A stretch of 64,000 nucleotides of DNA from Fimbriimonas ginsengisoli Gsoil 348. Lineage in GTDB: Bacteria; Armatimonadota; Fimbriimonadia; Fimbriimonadales; Fimbriimonadaceae. The notes under the pieces are model-generated. The model was not told the DNA's origin. It did not search any database and saw only the letters and a list, made by a program, of their open reading frames with translations. Shown here one piece after another: positions 50,622 through 58,387 of this stretch (positions are counted from its first letter, which is position 1; the number at the start of each line of letters is the position of its first letter). Made by a program: the position numbers and the translations under genes. Location: positions 1 to 64,000 of the forward strand of contig CAMCVK010000001.1 of assembly GCA_945881865.1 (NCBI GenBank), in the 5' to 3' direction.

Positions 50622-51707
50622 AGGCTTTTCGGGCACCGGCGTTTCTGGTTTTGGCTTTTCGGCTTTCGGACGAGGGCGAAGCACCAGGCCAACGTTCGCG
50701 GTTCCGCGGAGGCGGCCGTCGTTGCCAGTCCAGCGTGCCTCACCGATGTTCAGCGAAGGCTTGATGCGGATCCGCTCGGCCGGCGTCTTCACCGCCATGC
50801 GATAGAGCCCGGCAACGGTCTCGTCCGTGCCCGGATTGACGTAGATCAGGTCGTCTCCCGTCGCCGAGAATGTGGCGCCGCGTTCGTCGTCTTCCGGCGT
50901 TCGGGTCAGGCGAACCTCGTTCTGACCGTCGGGCGAGATCGCGTAAAGGTCGAACTTCTCCTTCTCGGACTCACGGCCCGAAAACACGATCCGGCTGCCG
51001 TCTCGGTTGAACTGCGGGAATCGTTGCTCGGCGGTCTTTGCGCCGAGCGGCCTGATCTTGCCATTCAGCTTGACTCCGCTGATGGCCTGAACCGAGAGTT
51101 TGCCGTTCGTGAAAACGATCCGGTCCGACTTTGGCGAGACATGAAACGCAGTTGCCGTGGCAATCGCCAACGGAACGGCCCCTTTGGTGCGTAGCGGAAG
51201 CAGGAATAACTTTGCTTCGCCCTCTTTCGGCTGTCCAATAAATGCGGCAAACCGACCGTTCTCGGCAACTTGAAGCGAACGAATTTCCTTCAACTCGGCC
51301 TTCGGTGTGAGGTCCTCCGCGCCGGAAACCGCCAATCGTCGCGCGTAGAAGACGTGAGCTCCGGTTGCCGCTGAGGCGGCAAAGTACCAGGTCTTCGGGT
51401 CGCGAGGGTCCGGGCACAGCGCCGTGATCTCCTCGGGAATCACCGCGTAAGGCGCATCGCCGACGCCGGTCGGGTCAATCGTGCGAAGGAGGTAGGTGCC
51501 ATCGACGAACTCGTCGTACATCACCTGGTTTCGGGGCACGATGCCGGGCACCGCCGGGTCGCTCGTTCCGGGCCCGCTCCGGCTCCGGTCCAGTGCCGAT
51601 GAGTCCGCGGTGGTCAGGCCATTTCCGTTGCCCACGCCTCCTCCGCCGGTTCCGCCGCAACCGAATAGGGCGAGCCCCAGCAGGCCCACGAACGCACTTC
51701 TCTTCAC
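50598..51707 (-). CDS. TolB-like beta-propeller lipoprotein
   Basis: Start revised to GTG 51707, giving KRSAFVGLLGLALFGC with a lipobox, and TAAAAC 7 nt upstream. After a glycine-rich linker, residues about 60-340 show PD40/TolB-type blades: FPQFNRDGSRIVFSGRESEKEK, YAISPDGQNEVRLTRTPEDDE and ATFSATGDDLIYVNPGTDE. The C-terminus is a proline/lysine-rich tail (KAEKPKPETPVPEKPSVDK), perhaps cell-wall interacting. The propeller probably binds proteins or peptides in the periplasm. Only the blades are family evidence. Confidence 0.75.
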   Translation of the reverse strand: MKRSAFVGLLGLALFGCGGTGGGGVGNGNGLTTADSSALDRSRSGPGTSDPAVPGIVPRNQVMYDEFVDGTYLLRTIDPTGVGDAPYAVIPEEITALCPDPRDPKTWYFAASAATGAHVFYARRLAVSGAEDLTPKAELKEIRSLQVAENGRFAAFIGQPKEGEAKLFLLPLRTKGAVPLAIATATAFHVSPKSDRIVFTNGKLSVQAISGVKLNGKIRPLGAKTAEQRFPQFNRDGSRIVFSGRESEKEKFDLYAISPDGQNEVRLTRTPEDDERGATFSATGDDLIYVNPGTDETVAGLYRMAVKTPAERIRIKPSLNIGEARWTGNDGRLRGTANVGLVLRPRPKAEKPKPETPVPEKPSVDKPGK

Positions 51708-51862
51708 AACCACTGTTTTACCGACGTTTCGCCGCTTTATTCGTTCCCGCCGGTTCGATTGTTAAGATTTGATCTGGGTCACACTCCGAAAGAAACATGT
51801 TTGGTTTACTCAATCTACTGTTTTGCGAGGGATTGTTTGCAAACTGAGCCAGGTGGAGAAGT

Positions 51863-52615
51863 ATGAGTCAGAACGCGGATGTTAGAAGTCGTCGTACGGT
51901 TACGTTTATCCTAGGATCGCTGGGGTTCTTGTTCTTTGCTTTGGCCATCTGGCTGTTCGTAATCAAACCCGGGCAAAATGCGACCGCTCGACCAAACGAG
52001 AAAATCGGAGCGAAGCGGAGCCAGGAGTCGCCGGATCGGGAGCCCAACACCGTTCCGCCTTCCGGCGGGAGAGTTGGCTACCAGAAGCGATACGAACTCA
52101 AAGATGGCAAAGAAATCAGCCGAACAAGCTTTCGTCAATTCAGCTTCTGGACCCCTTCCGTTGCGACAAAGACCACGATTTACGACGATTCTAAGAATAA
52201 GGGCCAACGGAAAGAGTGGCAATCCTTGGGTAGCGAGGAAAAGACCGAAACTCTCAGCCTGATCCTCTCAGGAACAATCGCTGACAACGACGGGGTCGAC
52301 TGGAAGAAAAAAGGTGGAATCGTCGGCTGGAGACGCTACCGGGTGTATGGTAGCGGGAGCTCAAAGTCGCCAGACGGCAAAACGTCCTCACGAAAAGAAG
52401 GCTGGTGGTGGACGATGACCGTTGATGACAACTTCTACATCAATAAGTTCCTGAAACTCTATCGTGAGGTCTACTTTGCGAATATTAAGCCAAACGGTAT
52501 CACAGGAACTAGGTTTGACTTTCCGGACGAAAAGGACCCGCTGAACCGTGCGAAGTGGAAGAGCGAGGACATATATATCGAGGAATTGGACTTGCGCTCA
52601 TCGCCAGACTTCTAA
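51863..52615 (+). CDS. Membrane-anchored protein of unknown function
   Basis: A 250-residue product with one N-terminal helix (TVTFILGSLGFLFFALAIWLFVI, about residues 13-35), a disordered linker, and an extracytoplasmic domain of about 180 residues rich in W, K and G (GWWWTMTVDDNFYINKFLKLY). No domain is recognised. GGTGGAG lies 5 nt before the ATG, one of the clearer Shine-Dalgarno sequences in the window. Its 3' end overlaps the convergent Nudix gene by 4 bp. Confidence 0.55.
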   Translation: MSQNADVRSRRTVTFILGSLGFLFFALAIWLFVIKPGQNATARPNEKIGAKRSQESPDREPNTVPPSGGRVGYQKRYELKDGKEISRTSFRQFSFWTPSVATKTTIYDDSKNKGQRKEWQSLGSEEKTETLSLILSGTIADNDGVDWKKKGGIVGWRRYRVYGSGSSKSPDGKTSSRKEGWWWTMTVDDNFYINKFLKLYREVYFANIKPNGITGTRFDFPDEKDPLNRAKWKSEDIYIEELDLRSSPDF

Positions 52616-53085
52616 AGGCAACCCCGGCGGTCGATGACCGCCTTGGAATGCTGGAACACCAGTTCCGTCAGCTCGTTCCAAACGTGGTAGATCGCCCCGA
52701 TCTCCTCGAGCCGGTAGAGCTGGCGGCCCAAAGACTCCTCGCACATCTGGATCTCCTCGAACCGTTCCACCCGGGCCGCGAAACAGTCGGCCCACCGGAC
52801 CTCGTGCCGTTCGCTGATGTGGTAGCAGCCGATGTATTGGATGCCTGACAGCACCAGACCGCCTTCCTCCACTGCTTCGCGGCGCGCGGCCTCCAGAGAG
52901 TTTTCGTACGGCTCAACGCGCCCCGACGGAATGCACCATCCGCGGTCGGCGATGTTACAAAGCACGATTTGATCGCCGTGCCACGGGAACACAAGGGCGG
53001 CAAAAGCGCGGATTGGCGCCCGGTAAGGTGCCGCGAAGAACTGTAGCTTTTGCCGTCCGTACTGGCCGCACGGGAACCTCTTCAT
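52612..53085 (-). CDS. Nudix hydrolase
   Basis: A 157-residue pyrophosphohydrolase of nucleoside-diphosphate-linked compounds. The Nudix box is complete: GRVEPYENSLEAARREAVEEGGL (G-x5-E-x7-R-E-x-x-E-E-x-G). The N-terminus has an extra GQYGRQKLQFFAAPYRAP segment. It starts within the stop codon of lepB (4-bp overlap), so it is co-translated with the signal peptidase, without an obvious functional link. The substrate is unknown. Confidence 0.88.
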   Translation of the reverse strand: MKRFPCGQYGRQKLQFFAAPYRAPIRAFAALVFPWHGDQIVLCNIADRGWCIPSGRVEPYENSLEAARREAVEEGGLVLSGIQYIGCYHISERHEVRWADCFAARVERFEEIQMCEESLGRQLYRLEEIGAIYHVWNELTELVFQHSKAVIDRRGCL

Positions 53086-53534
53086 CCCCCGACGAGCACC
53101 TTCCCCACGACGAGATCTTTGCTGATCGGACCAAACGATCGACTGTCTTCACTCTGCGACCGATTGTCGCCGAGGAGAAAAACCATCTCTGGCGGAACCG
53201 TGAAGTTTGGATTCTCGATGCCGTAGTTCTTTGGCCAGTAAACGTTTTCAATCTCGTCCCCGCCTAGGCCCACAACCCGCTTGATGAAAAAGCCGCCGCG
53301 CTTCGTGAACTCTTTCACCACGACGATGTCGTTTTTTCGGATCGGCCCGACGAGCCAATAGGCATCGCTCACGACAAGGCGGCGGCCCGGTTCGAAGGTC
53401 GGCACCATCGACTCGCCACGAATTACGACGGTTTTCACGTGAAAGTAGGCAAAGATCACCATCCCCAGCGCGAGGAAAAGGAACACCGTAAAGGCGGGGC
53501 TAGGTCTTCGCTTACTTCGTTTCATCGGCTTCAT
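53082..53534 (-). CDS. lepB: Signal peptidase I
   Basis: A 150-residue membrane serine protease that removes signal peptides. After one N-terminal helix (TVFLFLALGMVIFAYFHV) come the catalytic Ser in IRGESMVPTFEPG, the catalytic Lys in FFIKRVVGLGGDEIE, and the conserved LLGDNRSQSEDSRSFGPIS. This is a short Gram-positive-like form. It is the first gene of a coupled pair with the Nudix gene and is divergent from the DUF4446 gene. Confidence 0.93.
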   Translation of the reverse strand: MKPMKRSKRRPSPAFTVFLFLALGMVIFAYFHVKTVVIRGESMVPTFEPGRRLVVSDAYWLVGPIRKNDIVVVKEFTKRGGFFIKRVVGLGGDEIENVYWPKNYGIENPNFTVPPEMVFLLGDNRSQSEDSRSFGPISKDLVVGKVLVGG

Positions 53535-53603
53535 TCGGTTGTTCGTTCGAGGGCGGGGACAAGTTCCGATATACTGAACTTCCGCCCGTCTGGCGCGACA
53601 ACC

Positions 53604-54125
53604 ATGGGTGTTCTTACCAACAGCTTAACCCAACATCTCGGCGAGGCTTTCCTTTTTTTGACGCTTCTCCTGGTGATCGTTGCGGGAACCGCGATTAGCA
53701 CGGCCCGACGACTCCAAACGTTGCAGAAGAAATGGGATCGCCTTCTGAAGGGTTCAAGCACCGAAAATCTTGAAGAACTGCTCCTGCAGCATTTAGAGGA
53801 GCGCGCCGGCTTAACGGCCCAAAGCCGACGGCATGGTGAACGCATTTCGCAACTTGAAGCCCTCGCAAAAACCGCAAAACGGCACGTCGGCCTCATCCGC
53901 TACGACGCCTTTGAAGACGTCAGCGGTAAGCAATCGTTCGCGCTGGCTGTGTTCGATAGTGAGGGAAATGGAGCCGTGCTGAGCTCCGTTGTCGGTAGGA
54001 TGGACTGTAGGGTTTATGCAAAGCCACTGGTCAACATGCAATCCGAGCGCATGTTGTCGCAGGAGGAGCGGCGCGCAATTGCCGAAGCAAGAGAAGATGG
54101 CCCAAGGTCCATCGTCTCCGAGTAA
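53604..54125 (+). CDS. DUF4446-family membrane protein
   Basis: A 173-residue product (start revised to ATG 53604). One membrane helix (AFLFLTLLLVIVAGTAIS) is followed by a coiled coil (RLQTLQKKWDRLLKGSSTENLEELL) and the DUF4446 core KRHVGLIRYDAFEDVSGKQSFALAVFD, then GAVLSSVVGRMDCRVYAKPL and LSQEERRAIAEA. DUF4446 proteins are often near chromosome-partition or sigma genes, but their function is unknown. A TATACT lies about 30 nt upstream. The ECF sigma gene follows 30 bp later. Confidence 0.85.
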   Translation: MGVLTNSLTQHLGEAFLFLTLLLVIVAGTAISTARRLQTLQKKWDRLLKGSSTENLEELLLQHLEERAGLTAQSRRHGERISQLEALAKTAKRHVGLIRYDAFEDVSGKQSFALAVFDSEGNGAVLSSVVGRMDCRVYAKPLVNMQSERMLSQEERRAIAEAREDGPRSIVSE

Positions 54126-54154
54126 GTTTTGTACCGGTCACGGTGGGAGAAATA

Positions 54155-54748
54155 TTGAGCGAGAGAACTTCCGACGACCAAATGTTTATTGAGCGTGCCC
54201 AGCGGGGAGACCGCAGCGCCCTCAACGAATTGGTGCGAAAACACGAGCAGAGGGCCTACCAGTTTGCGTTTCGGCTTACGCGAAACCCCGAGGAAGCCGC
54301 CGACGTTGTCGCAGAAGCTTTTGTGCGCGTCTACAACGCTTTGCCAAACTTTAAGGGAAACGCCCAGTTCACCACATGGCTCTACCGAATCCTCACAAAC
54401 TGCTTCCTTGACATTCGCAAAAAAGAGTCAAAGCGAGGCACGGTTTCTCTCGATAGTTCTGTAACCGTCGGCGAGGGCGAGGTCGAGCGGCAGATCGAAG
54501 ACCCCACCGCGAACCCACACGAGGACCTACTGAGAGACGAACGCGGGCGTCGGGTGCAGCGTGCGCTCGAGAAACTTCCCGCCTACCAGAAGGCGATGAT
54601 TCTGATGTATCACGCCGAGCAGCTGAGCTACGAAGACATCGCCGAGTCATTAGACCTACCCATCGGAACCGTGAAGAGCCGGCTTAACCGCGCGCGTCTA
54701 AGCCTTAGAGAGCATCTGACGAAAGATGAGGAACTTTTCCGTCTGTAA
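54155..54748 (+). CDS. ECF-family RNA polymerase sigma factor
   Basis: A 197-residue sigma factor with region 2 (ALNELVRKHEQRAYQFAFRLT and DVVAEAFVRVYNALPNFKG) and region 4 (LEKLPAYQKAMILMYHAEQLSYEDIAESLDLPIGTVKSRLNRAR). Start revised from GTG 54143 to TTG 54155, which has GGGAG 5-6 nt upstream. A 50-residue acidic linker joins the two regions. It is followed by a probable anti-sigma gene, the classic autoregulated pair. Confidence 0.92.
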   Translation: MSERTSDDQMFIERAQRGDRSALNELVRKHEQRAYQFAFRLTRNPEEAADVVAEAFVRVYNALPNFKGNAQFTTWLYRILTNCFLDIRKKESKRGTVSLDSSVTVGEGEVERQIEDPTANPHEDLLRDERGRRVQRALEKLPAYQKAMILMYHAEQLSYEDIAESLDLPIGTVKSRLNRARLSLREHLTKDEELFRL

Positions 54749-54802
54749 TCCGTCGTACGAAGGAGATCGAACGGCCCTTGGGGCATTTCGACTATTTGCC
54801 AT

Positions 54803-55642
54803 ATGAACGCATCACGCGCACGCGAATATTTTTCTGCTTTTCATGAGGGGAGTCTCGACGCTGGTCTGCGTCAACAGTTCCAGAAAGCATTGGCCAGCGA
54901 TCCTAAACTTCAAGAGGAGTTCGCCGACTTCGCCATTGCCTACGAAGCCCTAAACTTCCAAGCGGATGAGGTCATCGAAGTCCCGATGAACCTGTCCGAT
55001 CAGATCGCCACCCGTCTCGAAGCCGCCCAGAACGCAAAGCCGCGCGTCGGCTTCGTTTGGCAGGGCTGGTTCCGGAACCTCGCGCTCAGCGGCATCGCCG
55101 CAGCCGCGATTCTCGGTGCCGGCTTCGGAATCATGTCCAAAGGCGGCAACAGCTTCACCAGCAATATGTTTGGCACCGGCGGAGGCGCGACCAACGTTCC
55201 GAAGAACGAGCTGATTTTTGAGGTCATGAACAAGTCGCTAGTAGTGACTTACACCCCGACCGACAGCCGACCGATCGTCGTCGATGGCAAGTCTTTGCCG
55301 CCGACCAACGGGCCGTTGCGTATTCCGTTTGCGAACCGAAACCAGGCTCCCGCCGCTTTCACCCTGAACATCGACGGCAGCAAAACGGTCGAGACGGTGG
55401 TCATCCCGGGCAAGGAAGTTACGCAGGAGATCCAGGGCTCGGGCACGATCCTCGCTTTCGCCAAGGCGCTCGCTTCGCGCTACCAAACTCCGGTCCGAGT
55501 TTCGGCCGGCGAGACTAGCTCGGCCGTCGCTTGGACGATGACCGACAACAACCCTTACGAAGCGGCGACCGCTGCTCTTCGGGACACGCCGTACAACGCC
55601 GACAAGCGCGAAGACGGCCTGATCTGTATCACGTCACGCTGA
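54803..55642 (+). CDS. Probable membrane anti-sigma factor
   Basis: A 279-residue protein. The N-terminal cytoplasmic domain (residues 1-85) has the helical layout of anti-sigma domains (REYFSAFHEGSLDAGLRQQF) but lacks the H-x3-C-x2-C zinc motif of classic ZAS anti-sigmas. A membrane helix follows (LALSGIAAAAILGAGFGIM), then a periplasmic beta-rich domain. AAGGAGATC precedes the start by about 35 nt; TATTTG/GACTAT lie 4-7 nt before it. The regulatory link is inferred from position. Confidence 0.68.
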   Translation: MNASRAREYFSAFHEGSLDAGLRQQFQKALASDPKLQEEFADFAIAYEALNFQADEVIEVPMNLSDQIATRLEAAQNAKPRVGFVWQGWFRNLALSGIAAAAILGAGFGIMSKGGNSFTSNMFGTGGGATNVPKNELIFEVMNKSLVVTYTPTDSRPIVVDGKSLPPTNGPLRIPFANRNQAPAAFTLNIDGSKTVETVVIPGKEVTQEIQGSGTILAFAKALASRYQTPVRVSAGETSSAVAWTMTDNNPYEAATAALRDTPYNADKREDGLICITSR

Positions 55643-56491
55643 CACTTCGAACATGTTCCGGGCCGTCTCCCAAAGCCGAATGCGGCGGAGATGGTCCGGC
55701 ATTTTTGTTTTTAGCCGGTCGAAGATCGCGAGGGAGACGACTTCGCTCGTCGTGACTTTCCCTTGTAGCTCCTCCACATCGACGTCCAAGTTGCGGTGGT
55801 CGTAGCGATCCAGAATCTCGGCGGTCACGGTTTCATCCAGCGCGTCCAGAGAAACCATCATCCCGGTTTCCGGGTCTGGTTCGCCGCCCACCGTCACTTC
55901 CAAAACATAGTTATGTCCGTGGCCCTGGGGATGGTTGCACTTCCCGTAGCGCCGCACATTTTCTTCGTCTGAGAGTTGCGACGAGTTGAGCCGGTGGGCG
56001 GCGGCAAACTCGTAGATGCGGGTGAGCGAAACGGATCGGGTCGACATATCAAGTTCTCCGTAGAATAGCGGCGTTTCTTCAAGGCGCAAGGCAGTGAGCT
56101 TAACGGCGGCATCGGTTTGCCCGCCGACATCCCGCGAGACCGAGAGCATCGATCCCCCTAGCCGGTCGGCGATGTAGCCAAGCAGGTTCTCCACCGACGG
56201 TGCACGGTTGGCAAAGTAGGGAATCTCGTCGTTGATGCTGCGCTGGTCAAACTCGGCCAACACACGCGAACGGAGGGCGTCATCAACTCGCTTGATGTTC
56301 ACCACCATGCCGTCCTCCGGGCCGACCGGGCCCTCAACGGTCACATCCAGCACGTAGTTATGGCCGTGGTTGAACGGCGACGCCCAGCGGCCGAACTTCG
56401 CGCGATTTTCCTCAGGCGACAACGCGGGTAACCAATATCGGTGGCCGCTCGAGAACGTCACCCGGCGAGTCATTTGAACAATCGAACTCAT
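55634..56491 (-). CDS. Tandem-fused 6-pyruvoyl-tetrahydropterin synthase/QueD-like protein
   Basis: Start revised from 56698 to ATG 56491, which overlaps the permease stop by 4 bp. The 285-residue product contains two T-fold PTPS domains. Domain 1 (residues about 5-130) has the zinc histidines SSGHRYW and NHGHNYVLDV, but its Cys position reads GRWASP and its catalytic His position FDQRS. Domain 2 (about 150-285) has AAHRL, GKCNHPQGHGHNYVLEV with the catalytic Cys, YDHRNLD with the His, and RLWETARN. So domain 2 is probably active and domain 1 structural. The role is pterin or 7-deazapurine (queuosine) synthesis. Confidence 0.85.
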   Translation of the reverse strand: MSSIVQMTRRVTFSSGHRYWLPALSPEENRAKFGRWASPFNHGHNYVLDVTVEGPVGPEDGMVVNIKRVDDALRSRVLAEFDQRSINDEIPYFANRAPSVENLLGYIADRLGGSMLSVSRDVGGQTDAAVKLTALRLEETPLFYGELDMSTRSVSLTRIYEFAAAHRLNSSQLSDEENVRRYGKCNHPQGHGHNYVLEVTVGGEPDPETGMMVSLDALDETVTAEILDRYDHRNLDVDVEELQGKVTTSEVVSLAIFDRLKTKMPDHLRRIRLWETARNMFEVSA

Positions 56492-57363
56492 TCGCCCCTC
56501 CGAAAGGCCTGACCCAAGGCCGCCGGCGCGCCGCCGGCGAACCGCTTGCCCTTGCCGACCACGACCAAAACAAGCAGAGTCAGCACGTACGGCATCGCCA
56601 TGATCAGCGGATATGGCACCTGCACACCGGAGGCCTGGAACCGAAATTGAAGGGAATCGGCGGCGCCGATGAAGAGAGCAGCAAGCAAAACGCCCCACGG
56701 CCGCCAGCGGCCGAACGTGACCATCGCGATGGCGACAAAGCCACGTCCGGCGGTGCAGTTGTCGGCGAACGAGCCGGTAATGCCGACCGTGAGGTACGCT
56801 CCGGCGAGCCCTCCCAGCATTCCCCCAACCAACATCGCGCCCGTTCTCAACCTAAGCACAGAGTAGCCCGCCGCCTCGGTGGCCTTTGGGTACTCGCCCG
56901 CCGAACGAAGCGCCAAGCCCCAACTGGACTTCGCTAAGAGGAACCCGATGACCGGCACGCCGACCAGCAACAATACCAAAACCAGGTCGAGCCCGCCCCA
57001 GAAGGTCGGCAACTTCCCTACGCTGAGCAACTTTCCGCTCTGGCCAAACTGCGAGCGAAACAGCGTCCCGGTCAGGCCAATCGCCAGAAGATTCAGAGCC
57101 GTCCCGACGACGACCTGGTCTGCCGCCCGCCAGATCGTGAACCAGCCAAAGACGATTGCCATCGCCGCGCCGATGAGCAAAGCCGCCCCCAGGCCAAGCC
57201 CGACCGAGCCGGTGAGGGCGACCACCCACATGGCAAAGAAGGCTCCGGTAAGCATCGTGCCCTCTAGGCTGATGTGAATGAGACCGGCGCGCTGGACGAC
57301 CGTCTCGCCCAGCGCCGCGATGGCGACCGGGGCAGCGTAGCGCAGCAACTCGATCGGATCCAT
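56488..57363 (-). CDS. BMP-type ABC transporter permease 2 (YufQ/NupQ-like)
   Basis: A 291-residue permease with eight or nine helices (start revised to ATG 57363). The segment LGETVVQRAGLIHISLEGTMLTGAFFA and VVVGTALNLLAIGLTGTLFR are typical of the branched-chain/nucleoside permease family (BPD_transp_2). It forms a heterodimeric channel with the next upstream permease for nucleoside or purine uptake. It is translated just after the first permease (1 bp gap) and overlaps the PTPS gene by 4 bp. Confidence 0.9.
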   Translation of the reverse strand: MDPIELLRYAAPVAIAALGETVVQRAGLIHISLEGTMLTGAFFAMWVVALTGSVGLGLGAALLIGAAMAIVFGWFTIWRAADQVVVGTALNLLAIGLTGTLFRSQFGQSGKLLSVGKLPTFWGGLDLVLVLLLVGVPVIGFLLAKSSWGLALRSAGEYPKATEAAGYSVLRLRTGAMLVGGMLGGLAGAYLTVGITGSFADNCTAGRGFVAIAMVTFGRWRPWGVLLAALFIGAADSLQFRFQASGVQVPYPLIMAMPYVLTLLVLVVVGKGKRFAGGAPAALGQAFRRGE

Positions 57364-57364
57364 G

Positions 57365-58387
57365 CTAGTCGGCCCCCGCAGCGGCGGTCTTGCGCCGGAG
57401 GCGTAGCGTCGACAACCCAACGAATCCTAGCACCGCCACCGCTTGAATGACAAAGATCATCGTAGGTCCGGCCGTCGTGTAGCGAGCGAGGTTGTCCGAG
57501 CCAGCAAAAAGCGCCCCGAAGTAAAGGGCCGCCGGAACCACGCCCGCCGGATTTAGCCCGGCGAGCAGCGCAATCGGGATGCCAAGAAAGCCCCAATCTT
57601 GTGGAAAGTTAAAGCCCAGCTGCCCCGCCGGACCTAGATAATCGATGCCGCCCGCGAGACCGCACAGCCCGCCCGAAACCGCCATCGAAAGCAGTTGCAC
57701 CCTTCCGGCTGGGATAAAGTTTGCCCGGGCGACGTTACGGTTGTCGCCGACGAGCCGGATTCGGTAGCCCGCCCGGGTGTAGAAAAGGAACAGCCAAACG
57801 ACCACGACCATCGCCAGAGCGATGAAGGTTCCGATATGAAGGTCCATCTGCCGGTCAAACTTCGCGAGGGCCAAGGCCTTAGGCACGAGGTCGCTTTCCG
57901 GCACCTGCCGCTTGGCTTCCTGCAGCGGGCCCGTCACCGCATACCGCAGGAGTTGCACCGCGACGAAGTTCAGCAAGATCGTGCTGATGACGACTTCCAC
58001 GCCGCGCGCCACGTAGAGCCATCCGGCCAGCAGCCCGTACCCGGCACCACCAACTACCGCCGCCACCAAGATCAGTGGACCGAACAACGGATGCGGATTG
58101 GGAAGCACCCCCTTGACAACCGTCGCGGCGAACATCGCGCCGATAATGTATTGGCCTTCCCCGCCAATGTTGTACATTCCGCCCTTCCAGGCAACGACCA
58201 TCCCCAACCCGGTCAGCACTAGAGGGGTCGCCTTCACCAAGGTCCGGGCGATGGCGAACTTATCCCCAAAGGCGCCTTCGCCGATGAGAGCAAGGCTGGG
58301 ACCGACGGGCAGACCGAAAACCGCCAGCGTGAGCACCAGGACCAAGACCAGCCCGACCGCCATTCCCGCAACATTCCACAACTTCAT
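57365..58387 (-). CDS. BMP-type ABC transporter permease 1 (YufP/NupP-like)
   Basis: A 340-residue permease of the same family with nine or ten helices. Recognisable are GLGMVVAWKGGMYNIGGEGQYIIGAMFA and VVISTILLNFVAVQLLRYAVTGPL. A 60-residue soluble segment after residue 160 (EAKRQVPESDLVPKALALAKFDRQ) is characteristic of the first permease in these systems. It overlaps the ATPase gene by 4 bp. Confidence 0.9.
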   Translation of the reverse strand: MKLWNVAGMAVGLVLVLVLTLAVFGLPVGPSLALIGEGAFGDKFAIARTLVKATPLVLTGLGMVVAWKGGMYNIGGEGQYIIGAMFAATVVKGVLPNPHPLFGPLILVAAVVGGAGYGLLAGWLYVARGVEVVISTILLNFVAVQLLRYAVTGPLQEAKRQVPESDLVPKALALAKFDRQMDLHIGTFIALAMVVVVWLFLFYTRAGYRIRLVGDNRNVARANFIPAGRVQLLSMAVSGGLCGLAGGIDYLGPAGQLGFNFPQDWGFLGIPIALLAGLNPAGVVPAALYFGALFAGSDNLARYTTAGPTMIFVIQAVAVLGFVGLSTLRLRRKTAAAGAD

